64,000 nucleotides of DNA from Succinimonas sp045124755 (GCF_045124755.1 NZ_JBGVMK010000082.1); one strand, 5' to 3'. Counted from the first letter of the stretch, positions 1-9,050 are shown. Notes: generated by a model from the letters alone, not told the origin. A program made the numbers and translations.

Positions 1-753
1 CCGTCCGATGGCGATAACATCCTGATATCCGAGATGCCACATGACGTGATGCTCGGATGCCGGACGAATGAAATGAATATGAGTGCCGGGAAGTCCTGCA
101 GGATGCTTGCCCACAAATACCTCTTCCTTGACCCTGGCAGCGCTGCATACCGGCAGGGAGGTCTCCCCCTTGCAGACATACACATTGCCGTCAGTGAGAG
201 TGGTAAGAACCTCCAGACCGTCCTTAAAATCCTTCTCATGTGAAGAAATCACAATAGCGGGATCGCAGGCCAGCGGATTGGTATCAATGGCAGTTACAAA
301 AATATGCTCGGGAACAGAGGCAACAGCGGGAGTCTTGTTGTAGGGACGGGTGCGGAAAGCAGTCCAAAGACCGGACTCCACGAGTTCATTCTGAACAACT
401 ACCCGGGAAAGAGCGGTTAAATCCTGATTAGGATATGCCTCAAATTTCTTGCTGCCTGTAACAGACTGATCCAGTTCGATAACGAGGGACTGAAATACTC
501 TTTTGTCTCCGCGGTTAATGGCTGCCACCTTGCCGGATACGGGAGATGTGTACTTGACGCCAGGATTTTTCTTATCGGTAAAAAGAACCTGACCCTTTTC
601 AACTACATCACCTTCCTCAACCAGCATTGAAGGTCTCAGTCCCGGAAAATCGCTTCCAACAAGGGCCACATGCTTTACAGGCTGCCCCACATTGATGGTC
701 ATTTCCGGTTTACCGCTGACAGGAATATCCAAGCCTTTCTTGATATTTATCAT
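1..753 (-). CDS. nqrA: Na+-translocating NADH:quinone reductase subunit A, N-terminal part (runs off the window)
   Basis: The frame is open from an ATG at 753 down to base 1, giving 251 residues of a protein usually about 446 long, so the C-terminal 40% lies outside the window. The translation starts MINIKKGLDIPVSGKP, the typical NqrA opening, followed by a barrel-sandwich segment (PSMLVEEGDVVEKGQVLF, about residues 43-60). NqrA is a soluble subunit of the NQR complex, which couples NADH oxidation and quinone reduction to Na+ export at the inner membrane. The nqrBCDEF genes would be expected further along the minus strand, beyond base 1. The ribosome site is weak (CTGGAAAAACC before ATG). A 17-bp palindrome lies about 40 bases upstream of the start. 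Confidence 0.95.
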   Translation of the reverse strand, partial: MINIKKGLDIPVSGKPEMTINVGQPVKHVALVGSDFPGLRPSMLVEEGDVVEKGQVLFTDKKNPGVKYTSPVSGKVAAINRGDKRVFQSLVIELDQSVTGSKKFEAYPNQDLTALSRVVVQNELVESGLWTAFRTRPYNKTPAVASVPEHIFVTAIDTNPLACDPAIVISSHEKDFKDGLEVLTTLTDGNVYVCKGETSLPVCSAARVKEEVFVGKHPAGLPGTHIHFIRPASEHHVMWHLGYQDVIAIGR

Positions 754-1225
754 GGTTTTTCCAGAGATTAAAAATGCATGAGAAAGCAAAATGCCTTGAT
801 TCAAGGCACTACTATGAATCCCGCAAAACAGGCACGACAAAATCCGCATGCCAGGCTCGCGGTGTTAGGGAAAGTTTAGCATAAAGTGAGAGTTTTTGTT
901 AGAAAGGGATATGTAACATGAGTAACAATCCTGAAAGATAGTGGCCGTAAATGAGCGTTTTCAGGAAGATGCTGCAGCGAGGCCAAAGACTGCCCTTGCA
1001 AAAACAAAGAGACGCTTTTTCATTTGTTTCGCCGTCCTCCGGAAAACCGGGGAAACAAGCGGAAAAGAACGAGAATCGGCAATCCCGCAGACGGAAAAAT
1101 CTTGTGCCGGAACAGATAATCCGAATATTGTTCTTGCCAAACTTCGTTTTAAAATTATATCTTATAAACGACTCTCTTCTATCAAGGCTGTAAAACCGCC
1201 ATTCTAAAGACACGGAGAAAGTAAG
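754..1225. other. intergenic region between divergent nqrA and the AAA-ATPase-like gene
   Basis: About 470 bases without a convincing gene. Several short frames cross it on both strands but none has a ribosome site or a recognisable product. It must hold the nqrA promoter (minus) and that of the gene at 1226 (plus). The one clear structure is the palindrome at 792-808. I could not identify a sigma-70 promoter with good -35 and -10 boxes. Confidence 0.6.
792..808. promoter_or_regulatory. 17-bp palindrome in the nqrA leader
   Basis: TGCCTTGA and TCAAGGCA form perfect 8-base arms around a single T, 39-55 bases upstream of the nqrA ATG. It could be an operator or an RNA hairpin in the leader; it has no T-tract and is not a terminator. 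No known regulator motif is recognised. Confidence 0.45.
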
Positions 1226-2452
1226 ATGAGAATCCCTGCGCCTGAGAAAGATTGCTTTAAGAAGCTTCCTTTGGGAAATTCCTCTTTCTCTGCTATCAGA
1301 AAAGCCGGACAGATATATGCGGACAAAACCGCCATGATAGCGGATCTGGCAGACAACGAGGATGCTCCGGTATTTCTGATGAGACCCCGCGGCTTCGGCA
1401 AGTCTCTTCTGGTTTCAGCCCTTGAGTCTTTGTTTTCCAAAGGACTCGCAGACTTTAAAGGCCTTGAAATTGCCACCGGGGAAAACAGATGGAGAGATAC
1501 CGCTTACAGGGTGGTACGCTTTGATCTTTCGGCCGTGGCAAATTCTTCCCCGGCATCTTTCAAAACGTATCTTAACAATAAGATGATAAGCGAGATTTAC
1601 GGCAATAACCATTATCTTATTACTTCCGGCCAAAACGAAACCGGACAGCCGGGAGTTATTCTGTCGAATATCTGTGATGACCAGGCCATCCCGGACAAAA
1701 GCATAGTATTTCTTGTTGATGACTACGATGCCCCGATAACCGGCCACCTCGGAAAATCTCAGGAGCTCAGTGAGATTTCTGATATCCTGTATTCCTTTTT
1801 TGCCGGGATTAAATTCGCCGAACGAATTTTACGTTTTGTTTTTATAGCCGGCATTACCAGAACAGGCCGGGAAGACCTGTTTTCATCACGCTGCAATGCA
1901 TATGACATTTCTGCTGACGATGACTTTGGCATGCTGCTGGGGATAACCGAAGACGAACTCCGCAGGTACTTTGATCCCTGGATTAAAAATGCGGCAGCGG
2001 TTCTCGGCATGAGCATCCCCGATGTCTATGCGAAGATGAAGAGCGTCTATGGCGGCTTTCAGTTTTCCATAGGGAATGAGGAGACTGTATATAATCCCAG
2101 ATCCGTAATTTCTTTTCTCAGTAACCCCGAAAACGGCTTCCGGAATTACTGGCGCTCCGTAAGCGGCAACACTCCTGACGTTCTTCTGAAATATCTGCAA
2201 AAGGCTGACAATCGGGAGAGCCTAATCAGGCTCAGCGATTCCGTGAAGGATGAGAAAAACCGGGATAATATAGTTGCCTTTGATGAAATCATGGCAAAGG
2301 CCGAGCCCGGACAGATTCCTATGAAGATACTGCTCCTTGAGACCGGATACTTTACGCTAAAAAGCATTAATTTCCCTTACGGCAGAATTGCAGTGCCGAA
2401 CGAAGAGGTTTCCGAATCCCTGAGCCGTCTTTCCCTGAAAGCGCAATCTTAA
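1226..2452 (+). CDS. AAA-ATPase-like family protein, lacking the usual C-terminal nuclease domain
   Basis: 408 residues with a good ribosome site (GGAGAAAG, 5 bases before ATG). The N-terminus matches the AAA-ATPase-like family (PF09820): the opening FKKLPLGNSSFSAIRKAG and YADKTAMIADL, the Walker-A-like RPRGFGKSLLVSAL (about residues 53-66), the Walker-B-like VFLVDDYDAPI (about 162-172) and FIAGITRTGRED (about 207-218). Family members are usually around 500-560 residues and end in a PD-(D/E)XK nuclease-like domain (PF08011). Here the protein stops just after FPYGRIAVPNEEV, the point where that domain normally begins. The cellular role is not established; the family often occurs in many copies in anaerobes and has been considered nuclease- or defence-related. 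The gene is convergent with ampG. Either a C-terminal truncation or a naturally short form. Confidence 0.8.
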   Translation: MRIPAPEKDCFKKLPLGNSSFSAIRKAGQIYADKTAMIADLADNEDAPVFLMRPRGFGKSLLVSALESLFSKGLADFKGLEIATGENRWRDTAYRVVRFDLSAVANSSPASFKTYLNNKMISEIYGNNHYLITSGQNETGQPGVILSNICDDQAIPDKSIVFLVDDYDAPITGHLGKSQELSEISDILYSFFAGIKFAERILRFVFIAGITRTGREDLFSSRCNAYDISADDDFGMLLGITEDELRRYFDPWIKNAAAVLGMSIPDVYAKMKSVYGGFQFSIGNEETVYNPRSVISFLSNPENGFRNYWRSVSGNTPDVLLKYLQKADNRESLIRLSDSVKDEKNRDNIVAFDEIMAKAEPGQIPMKILLLETGYFTLKSINFPYGRIAVPNEEVSESLSRLSLKAQS

Positions 2453-2525
2453 ATCCGAGCCCGTTCGGGTAATAAGTTTCTTATGAGCACGGGGCCGCCC
2501 TCCCCTGCTGCTCCCTGCTTCCCTG

Positions 2526-3887
2526 TTATTCCCCGCTGTTCTCTTTGCTGTGGAACGGGGCAATGTATATCAGCATCACCATTCCCGGTATTGCCAGGGC
2601 ATAGCAGATAATAAAAAAGTTTTCCCAGCCGGCCCACTTAATGGCGTATCCGGTAAAGGCCACGCAAACGGTTCTGGGTATGGCCGAAAGAGCGGTAAAA
2701 AGAGCCAGCTGCGTGGCCACATAGGCGCGATTTGTTTCCCGGCACATATAAGCCACAAAGCAGGCCGTACCCAGCCCGGCTCCCAAAGCCTCGGCCCCCA
2801 CCACCAAAGACAGCAGAAAGACACTGGGGAAGGCAAATTCCACGCTTCCGGAGTAAATTCCCTGAGTGCCAAGCCAGTTCAAAATGCCCGGAATGAAATC
2901 AGGATGCTTCCAGACGTGAGCAATAAGGACATATCCCAAAATGGTAACTATCTGTCCGATGCCAAACAGCCACAGGGCCTTGTTTATCCCGATTTTGAGC
3001 ATCAGAATGCCGCCGACGATACCGCCGAGAACCATGCTCCAGAGTCCGACAACCTTGTTTACCATGCCGATCTGGGTCTTAGTATAGCCCATGTCGATAT
3101 AGAATGGTGTGGCCTGAGCCGTAGCCATGTTATCCCCGAATTTATAAAGGAAGATAAAGGCAATGACCCCCAAGGCTCCTAAAACGCCCTTTCTTCTGAC
3201 AAACTCCGCAAAGGGCTGCACCACAGATTCCAGAAGCGTTCTGGGGAGATGTTCCGTAGCCGGCTCCCGCACAACCAGGGAAGCGATGATACCCGGGAGC
3301 ATAAATAAAGCGGTCAGAGGAAAAACCAGCACCCAGGGGAGCGAATCACTGAGAATGAGGGAAAGTCCCCCGGGGATCATCCCGGCAATTCTGTAGGCAT
3401 TGATAAACATTGAGTTACCAAGGCCCAGCTCGTTGTCAGGAAGAATTTCCCGGCGGTAGGCATCCAAAGCCACATCCTGAGTTGCCGATGCCACAGCTAT
3501 CAAGGTGCAGATAACAAGAACAACGGAGTATGACTTTACCGGATCAAAGAAACCCAAAAGGGATATCAGAACGAGGAGAATGATCTGCGTAAGCAGCATC
3601 CAGCTCCGCCGCCGGCCTCTTCTCAGAATGTCATAGCGGTCAAGAAGAGGAGCCCAGAGAAATTTCCAGACGTAGGGCACCCCGGCCACAGCGCTGAAGA
3701 TCCCGATATCCTCGAGATCCACAGAACTGGAACGCAGCCAGGCGCTGATAAGATTTATAAGAAGATAAAGCGGAAGTCCGGAACTGAATCCCAGAACAAT
3801 GCATATCAGCATTCTCCGGGAAAAAATCTTTCCGATTACGGAGGATTCGGAAAACCATCCGCTTTCTTTGGCTGATTTATCTGGCAT
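2526..3887 (-). CDS. ampG: AmpG-type muropeptide permease (MFS)
   Basis: A 453-residue polytopic inner-membrane protein. AmpG imports GlcNAc-anhydro-MurNAc peptides released by lytic transglycosylases, feeding cell-wall recycling and, in some species, ampC induction. The N-terminal LGFSSGLPLYLLINLISAWL, then IGIFSAVAGVPYVWKFLWAP and LDRYDILRRGRRRSWM, match the first MFS repeat of AmpG; about 12 hydrophobic segments follow. E. coli AmpG is 491 residues, so this is slightly short at the C-terminus. It lies 46 bases downstream of yajQ on the same strand and may be co-transcribed with it. The start at 3887 precedes the first hydrophobic segment by about 25 residues; its ribosome site is weak. Confidence 0.9.
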   Translation of the reverse strand: MPDKSAKESGWFSESSVIGKIFSRRMLICIVLGFSSGLPLYLLINLISAWLRSSSVDLEDIGIFSAVAGVPYVWKFLWAPLLDRYDILRRGRRRSWMLLTQIILLVLISLLGFFDPVKSYSVVLVICTLIAVASATQDVALDAYRREILPDNELGLGNSMFINAYRIAGMIPGGLSLILSDSLPWVLVFPLTALFMLPGIIASLVVREPATEHLPRTLLESVVQPFAEFVRRKGVLGALGVIAFIFLYKFGDNMATAQATPFYIDMGYTKTQIGMVNKVVGLWSMVLGGIVGGILMLKIGINKALWLFGIGQIVTILGYVLIAHVWKHPDFIPGILNWLGTQGIYSGSVEFAFPSVFLLSLVVGAEALGAGLGTACFVAYMCRETNRAYVATQLALFTALSAIPRTVCVAFTGYAIKWAGWENFFIICYALAIPGMVMLIYIAPFHSKENSGE

Positions 3888-3933
3888 CTTTCAGAAAACT
3901 TGTCTTAACCGGCAACATAATGCAAAAACAGCA

Positions 3934-4422
3934 TCAGTCTCTGAAATTAACAAACTGGAACGGCTGCCCCAATTCAGCTTTTCTGACTTCGGCAATCACC
4001 AGCTGAAGGTCATCCTTTTTCTTTCCGGTAACTCTGATCACCTGGTCCATAATCTGCGTGGTTACCTTGAATTTGCCGTCCTTGATCATCTTGACGATCT
4101 TTTTAGCCATATCCTTGTCAATGCCGTCCTTGAGCTTGACATCCTGGCTCCAGCGCTTGCCGGACTGCTCCGGAGTCTCAAAGGTCAGGGATGCGGTATC
4201 AATATTTCTTTTAGCGGCCTTGTTTCTGAGAATATCGTCCATCTGCTGGATCTGAAAATCTCCGTCAGCCTCCAGGCGGATCTTCTTGTCCTTTTCCACC
4301 AAGGCAAAGGAGGCATCAACATTTCTGAAATCAAAACGTCCCATAAGCTCGCGGTTAGCGTTATCAACCGCATTCTGAACCTCATGCATGGGAACTTCTG
4401 AAACAATATCAAATGATGGCAT
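3934..4422 (-). CDS. yajQ: YajQ family nucleotide-binding protein
   Basis: 162 residues, the usual family length, aligning from MPSFDIVSEVPMHEVQNAVD to the end GQPFQFVNFRD. YajQ (DUF520) folds as two ferredoxin-like domains and has been reported to bind cyclic di-GMP in some bacteria and RNA in others. The start is supported by GGAG about 8 bases upstream of ATG. It lies about 100 bases downstream of dxs on the same strand. In E. coli yajQ also sits close to panE/yajL/thiI/dxs, so the neighbourhood is partly conserved here, although order and strand differ. Confidence 0.93.
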   Translation of the reverse strand: MPSFDIVSEVPMHEVQNAVDNANRELMGRFDFRNVDASFALVEKDKKIRLEADGDFQIQQMDDILRNKAAKRNIDTASLTFETPEQSGKRWSQDVKLKDGIDKDMAKKIVKMIKDGKFKVTTQIMDQVIRVTGKKKDDLQLVIAEVRKAELGQPFQFVNFRD

Positions 4423-4527
4423 ATCATCACTCCATTAAAAATAATCACAATCACTGCGGCCTGGCAGGGAAACAATTTTTCGGAGGGCAGACCTCATATC
4501 CTGAAAAGCCCTGTCTCAGCCGGAATC

Positions 4528-6465
4528 CTATGAAACCTTCCGGCTGCTTCTGCTCCGGAAAATATTCCTGCCGGGATCTCCCATAAGATTTTTATCAAGG
4601 CTCTCGGCAAGATCGGCAACCGAACTCCCGTCCATGCCGTACTGGCGGTAGATGGATTCCGGGCTGTCCTGCTCCACAAACTCGTCAGGAATGCCCAGAC
4701 AGCGAATTACCGGATGCCGGCCTTTTTCCATAATAAAGGCGGCCACCGCTTCTCCGATGCCTCCGGAAATCACTCCGTCCTCCAGGGTAATAATCACCCG
4801 GTGGGTGTCTGCCATGTTGAGAACCAGATCCTTGTCAAACGGCTTTATAAAACGCATGTTGACTACCGTGTAGGAAAGCTCTCTCTTAGCGAATTCGGCG
4901 GAGGTTTCCTGCACCAGAGGCCCCCAGCCCAGAACGCACACTTCATGCCCCTGCCGCAGAATCTCCGCCCGTCCTATGGGGATAAGAGACTTGTCATCAG
5001 GGGAAAAGCCTTCGGAAATACCGCAGCCCCGGGGGTATCTTACTGCTGCAGGGTGTCCCAGACTGTAAGCGGTATTCAGCATCAGCCAGAAGTCCCGAAG
5101 GGTGGAAGGGGCCATAAAGGTAATGTTAGGGACGGCTTTCATGTAGCTGATATCAAACATGCCCTGATGGGTGGGCCCGTCTGCCCCCACAATCCCCGCG
5201 CGATCGATGGCAATCACTATGGGCAGATCCTGAATAGCCACATCATGAATTATCTGGTCATACGCCCGCTGCAGGAAGGTTGAATAAACGCAAACCACGG
5301 GACGAAGACCGCCGGCCGCAAGTCCGCTGGCCAGAAGCACCGCATGCTGCTCCGCAATGGCCACATCAAAGTACTGTCCCGGAAAACTGCTGGCGAATTC
5401 CGTCATGCCGGATCCTTCGCACATGGCCGGCGTTACCGCCCGGAGAGCCTTATCGGATGCGGCCGTTTTCATGAGCCAGTCTCCAAACACATGACTGTAA
5501 CGGCGGCATACCACGGAATCGCTGTCCTCGGAAATGCCCACCGGAGGATCAAAACGGGGCACCCCGTGATATTTGGTGGGATCCTCCTCCGCCGGCTGAT
5601 AGCCCTTGCCTTTTTTGGTTACCACGTGAAGTATCTGAGGGCCCTTAAGATCCTTCATATTTTTAAGCACCGGAATCAGGGCGGAGATGTCATGACCGTC
5701 AATGGGGCCGACATAATTGAACCCCAGCTCCTCAAACAGGGTGCCGGGAACCACCATGCCCTTAAGATGCTCCTGAGCCTTGATGGCAAGATCCTTCACC
5801 AAAGGCAAATTCTCGAGAACGCTCTTCCCGCTGGAGAGGAGCCGGGAATAAATGGGACTGGAAAGCCACATGGCGAGATGCTTGGCCAGACTGCCCACGC
5901 TCTCGGAAATGCTCATCTCATTGTCATTGAGTACCAGAAGCATATCCGCTCCCAGATCTCCGGCATGATTCATAGCCTCAAAGGAAACGCCGCCGGTAAG
6001 AGCACCGTCGCCGATAACCGCGCAGACCTTTTTGCCGTTATTTAAAGACTTGTTGGCCAGAGCGAGCCCCAGAGCTTCGCTTATTGAAGTGCTGGCATGA
6101 CCGGTGGAAAAGGTGTCATAGGGACTTTCCTGACGCCACAAGAAAGGATGGAGACCGTTCTTCTGCCGAATGCTGGACATCTGATCCCGTCTTCCGGTCA
6201 AAATCTTGTGAGGATATGCCTGATGCCCTACATCCCAGATAATCTGATCAAAGGGGGTGTTATACACATAATGGAGAGCAATGGTAAGCTCCACCACCCC
6301 GAGACCGGAGGCCAGGTGCCCGCTGGTGCGGCTCACGGTGTTAATAAGAAACTCCCGAAGCTCCTTTGCCAGAACGGGAAGCTTTTCCAAAGGGAGCTTA
6401 CGGAGATCCTCCGGCGTATCAACCTGAGAAAGGAGAGAACCCTGTTTTTTACCTGAAGCTGCCAT
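4528..6465 (-). CDS. dxs: 1-deoxy-D-xylulose-5-phosphate synthase
   Basis: 645 residues from the ATG at 6465. A frame-consistent ATG at 6501 would overlap ispA and give an N-terminus not seen in the family; from 6465 the start MAASGKKQG leads directly into the LRKLPLEKLPVLAKELREF region. Dxs condenses pyruvate and glyceraldehyde 3-phosphate with thiamine diphosphate, the first step of the MEP isoprenoid pathway and a source of thiamine and pyridoxal precursors. Visible: HQAYPHKILTGR; the ThDP motif GDGALTGG through NDNEMS (about residues 150-180); and the catalytic Glu in AEQHAV (about residue 367). There is a short basic C-terminal extension (RSRSSRKVS). It starts 4 bases after the ispA stop, so xseB-ispA-dxs is one transcription unit. 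Confidence 0.96.
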   Translation of the reverse strand: MAASGKKQGSLLSQVDTPEDLRKLPLEKLPVLAKELREFLINTVSRTSGHLASGLGVVELTIALHYVYNTPFDQIIWDVGHQAYPHKILTGRRDQMSSIRQKNGLHPFLWRQESPYDTFSTGHASTSISEALGLALANKSLNNGKKVCAVIGDGALTGGVSFEAMNHAGDLGADMLLVLNDNEMSISESVGSLAKHLAMWLSSPIYSRLLSSGKSVLENLPLVKDLAIKAQEHLKGMVVPGTLFEELGFNYVGPIDGHDISALIPVLKNMKDLKGPQILHVVTKKGKGYQPAEEDPTKYHGVPRFDPPVGISEDSDSVVCRRYSHVFGDWLMKTAASDKALRAVTPAMCEGSGMTEFASSFPGQYFDVAIAEQHAVLLASGLAAGGLRPVVCVYSTFLQRAYDQIIHDVAIQDLPIVIAIDRAGIVGADGPTHQGMFDISYMKAVPNITFMAPSTLRDFWLMLNTAYSLGHPAAVRYPRGCGISEGFSPDDKSLIPIGRAEILRQGHEVCVLGWGPLVQETSAEFAKRELSYTVVNMRFIKPFDKDLVLNMADTHRVIITLEDGVISGGIGEAVAAFIMEKGRHPVIRCLGIPDEFVEQDSPESIYRQYGMDGSSVADLAESLDKNLMGDPGRNIFRSRSSRKVS

Positions 6466-6469
6466 GTGC

Positions 6470-7363
6470 TCAGTGATCCCTTTCAACAATGTAACGGGCA
6501 AACTGCTTCAAAAGATCCGTATTGCCGGGAACGTCATCCAAAGCTGCCACCGCCTTATCAGCCAAATCGGAAGCATACTTTTTGGCATTATCAAGCCCCA
6601 TTAGTCTGGGATAGGTGCTCTTGTCTTCCTCGATATCCGAGCCCTGGGGTTTTCCGAGAGTTTCCGTATCGGAAATAATGTCCAGAACGTCATCCCACAC
6701 CTGAAATGCCAGGCCGATAGCCCGGGAATATGCGACCAGAGCACTGCGAACCTTGTCTGAAACCTCCGGAACGCAGAGAGTGCCCAGAAGCACCGCGCTT
6801 TCAATCAGGGCTCCTGTTTTGTGGCGATGCAGCTTTTCCAGCTCTTCCTGACTGATAAGCCGGCCTTCCGAATCCAAATCGATTTCCTGACCGCCGCACA
6901 TGCCCTGATAACCGGCGCCGCGGCTCAGAACAGCCAGCATTTCCACCTGATTCCGGAGGAGCTCATTCGGCATTCTGGCATGCGACAAAATTTCAAAGGC
7001 CTGAGACTGCAAGGCATCACCGGCAAGAATAGCCTGAGCCTCCCCAAACTTCACATGCACCGTAGGATGGCCCCGGCGGAGTTCATCATTGTCCATGGCC
7101 GGGAGATCGTCGTGAATAAGAGAGTAGGCATGAATGCACTCAATAGCGGCAGCCGGAGCATCGGCCACCTTCAGATCGCCCCCCAGAAGTTCCGCAGTGG
7201 TATAAACCAGGAAGGGCCGCACCCGCTTTCCGCCCAGGAGCACACCGTACGTCATGGCTTCACGCAAAACCGGCGATACCTCAGGCAGATTCTTCATATA
7301 GTCACTGAGAAAGCTGTTAACGCGGCTCTGACAGGAAAACAGAGCATCCTTAAGTGTCATCAT
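6470..7363 (-). CDS. ispA: farnesyl diphosphate synthase (geranyltranstransferase)
   Basis: 297 residues (E. coli IspA 299). It extends dimethylallyl diphosphate with two isopentenyl units to farnesyl diphosphate, the precursor of undecaprenyl phosphate and quinone side chains. Both aspartate-rich motifs are intact: first DDLPAMDNDELRRG (about residue 88) and second DDVLDIISD (about residue 224). GKRVRPFLVY near residue 46 is the IPP-binding basic motif. Two adjacent ATG codons begin the frame; the first is used here. It lies 50 bases downstream of xseB and 4 bases upstream of dxs, the classical gammaproteobacterial order. Confidence 0.96.
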   Translation of the reverse strand: MMTLKDALFSCQSRVNSFLSDYMKNLPEVSPVLREAMTYGVLLGGKRVRPFLVYTTAELLGGDLKVADAPAAAIECIHAYSLIHDDLPAMDNDELRRGHPTVHVKFGEAQAILAGDALQSQAFEILSHARMPNELLRNQVEMLAVLSRGAGYQGMCGGQEIDLDSEGRLISQEELEKLHRHKTGALIESAVLLGTLCVPEVSDKVRSALVAYSRAIGLAFQVWDDVLDIISDTETLGKPQGSDIEEDKSTYPRLMGLDNAKKYASDLADKAVAALDDVPGNTDLLKQFARYIVERDH

Positions 7364-7413
7364 TGTTTCTCTACCCTTATACTCTTGTTCTTTTTCTTCT
7401 TATTGTTATTCAA

Positions 7414-7659
7414 TCAGTGTTCCTGACTGTAATCGGATACCGGCGCTTCAGTAAGCGAGGCATTTACATCCTGTCTGGAAAGCTGTTCCACGCGTCCCTC
7501 GGCATTTTTAAGAATACTGTGGCATTTTCTGATCAGGGCGGTACCCTCTTCAAATGAAGCAAGCTGCTTATCCAGCGGCAGCTTTTTGCTTTCCATCTCG
7601 GTTACAATGCTTTCAATCTGCGCCAGAAGCTCTTCAAAGCTTTTTTCTTCATTATCCAT
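7414..7659 (-). CDS. xseB: exodeoxyribonuclease VII small subunit
   Basis: 81 residues, the normal size. XseB binds the large subunit XseA in a multi-subunit complex that degrades single-stranded DNA. The core SFEELLAQIESIVTEMES with LPLDKQLASFEEG is the characteristic two-helix hairpin of the family. AGGGA lies about 10 bases upstream of ATG. First gene of xseB-ispA-dxs. The C-terminal 20 residues beyond VEQL are variable. Confidence 0.94.
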   Translation of the reverse strand: MDNEEKSFEELLAQIESIVTEMESKKLPLDKQLASFEEGTALIRKCHSILKNAEGRVEQLSRQDVNASLTEAPVSDYSQEH

Positions 7660-8087
7660 AATACATATCCCTGCCGGTTCAGAAAGAACAGCATGCCTGA
7701 TGCCGGATCGTGTTCATCAAAAAAATTCGGGGGGGAGCGCAATTAGAACTCCATGCTCTTCACGAATAGAAGATTATATCACGATGGCGTATGATATCTG
7801 AAATTAGCTGTTAAGACTCGGGATTATAAACAGGACTGTGCACAAAAACACCTTTAAGACTATGAGATCTGTGAGATAAGACACCGACAGGATTTGGAGC
7901 GCGGAAGTCAGAAAAACTGCTTAGCCCCTCCATAAACAGATGACGGGGAACAGATTACGGAAACGCTGACTTAAGCTGACACAACTTACAGGGAATGAAA
8001 TGACCCCGCAGCCATTTACACATAGGAATCATCCCTGAAAAGGCACATAGACTGAAACCTGGTAACCAAAAAGCAGAGGAGCCGCCA
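7660..8087. other. intergenic region between divergent xseB and panE
   Basis: About 430 bases with no supported gene. Only short frames without ribosome sites cross it. It should contain the promoters of the xseB operon (minus) and of the panE-like gene (plus), but I see no promoter pair good enough to place. Confidence 0.5.
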
Positions 8088-9050
8088 ATGAATGTTGCAA
8101 TCATCGGAGCCGGAAGCATCGGACAGCTGCTATTTCATGACCTCAGACTTTCAGATGACATTAATCCGGTTTTTATCGATACCCGGCTGCCACCCGATGC
8201 TCCGGGAATTTCATACGTTTTTGAATACTGCAAGGAAGCTGAGCCTTCTGAAACCGCTTCTGAAGCCAGTTCTGAAATCCATTCTGAAAAAACTGCTGTC
8301 AAAGAATCATATCAGGGCATGGTACTTCCGCAAGAAAAAGCTGCAGATCAGGATCTCATCGTCATAACTGTTAAAGCGAATCAGTGCAGTCAGGTCTTGC
8401 AGAGTCTCAAGGGAAATCTTCCTGAACACATTCCTGTGGTTCTCCTCATGAACGGCATGGGAATCTGGGAAGAAGCCCGGACAATACTGCCTAATCCCTT
8501 CTGGACAGGGGTTACCAGCCGGGGAGCGGTTCACGAGGGCCGCACTGTATATCCCCGGGGTAACGGAGCTACTTATATCGGTTCTCCTGAGCACCAAAAG
8601 CCGATACCGGAAATAGAGTTATTAGCAAGAAGCATAGGAGCCGTCATATCTCCCCGCATAGAAGAAGAACAGATCCAAAAACTGCTGGTGAATGCCTGCA
8701 TCAATCCTCTCACCGCTCTCCATCAATGCAAAAACCGGGAAATTGCTGCAGCCTACCAAAAAGAGGCACTAGAGATTTTTTCAGAAATTTACCCGGTACT
8801 TAAGACTCTGGGGCTTACCGTTTCCGCTGACATTGCCTTTGATTTGATTATTACAGTAGCGGAAAAAACCGGGGAGAACTATTCCTCCATGGCAGTGGAC
8901 TTCAAAAAGAAACGGCCCTCTGAACTAGAGTATATTCTGGGATATATCCTGAAAAACGGTGAGAGACTCCATAAGTCCCTTCCCATAACAGAAAACCTCT
9001 ATGCTCTTCTGAAAAACCAGGAGACCGCCTTTTCCGGAATCACCCCATAA
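8088..9050 (+). CDS. panE: ketopantoate reductase family protein (2-dehydropantoate 2-reductase)
   Basis: 320 residues behind a strong ribosome site (AGGAG, 6 bases before ATG). PanE reduces 2-dehydropantoate to pantoate with NADPH on the way to pantothenate and CoA. The N-terminal Rossmann loop MNVAIIGAGSIGQLL and the C-terminal KLLVNACINPLTALHQC, SSMAVDF and ELEYILGY match the family, including the Lys and Asn of the active site. Between about residues 48 and 80 there is a low-complexity acidic insertion coded by a 12-bp repeat, between the first strands of the nucleotide fold and the VITVKANQ strand. In E. coli panE pairs with yajL; here yajL is also the next gene, 222 bases downstream. 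Related 2-dehydropantoate reductase paralogues exist, so the exact substrate is an inference. Confidence 0.85.
   Translation: MNVAIIGAGSIGQLLFHDLRLSDDINPVFIDTRLPPDAPGISYVFEYCKEAEPSETASEASSEIHSEKTAVKESYQGMVLPQEKAADQDLIVITVKANQCSQVLQSLKGNLPEHIPVVLLMNGMGIWEEARTILPNPFWTGVTSRGAVHEGRTVYPRGNGATYIGSPEHQKPIPEIELLARSIGAVISPRIEEEQIQKLLVNACINPLTALHQCKNREIAAAYQKEALEIFSEIYPVLKTLGLTVSADIAFDLIITVAEKTGENYSSMAVDFKKKRPSELEYILGYILKNGERLHKSLPITENLYALLKNQETAFSGITP
8247..8294 (+). repeat. four-unit 12-bp tandem repeat inside panE
   Basis: TCTGAA followed by six variable bases recurs at 8247, 8259, 8271 and 8283 with exact 12-base spacing, coding for the tetrapeptides SETA, SEAS, SEIH, SEKT. The unit keeps the reading frame, so copy-number change would alter protein length without a frameshift. 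Confidence 0.85.

Noticed and set aside
941..1207. Overlapping short frames on both strands upstream of the AAA-ATPase-like gene
   Set aside because: No ribosome site, no recognisable product, and composition does not favour any frame.
6466..6501. Upstream ATG at 6501 as the dxs start
   Set aside because: It would overlap ispA by 32 bases and add residues absent from the family; the ATG at 6465 follows the ispA stop directly.
7660..8087. 71-codon plus-strand frame overlapping the xseB 5' end (7586-7801)
   Set aside because: It is largely antisense to xseB and has no ribosome site.
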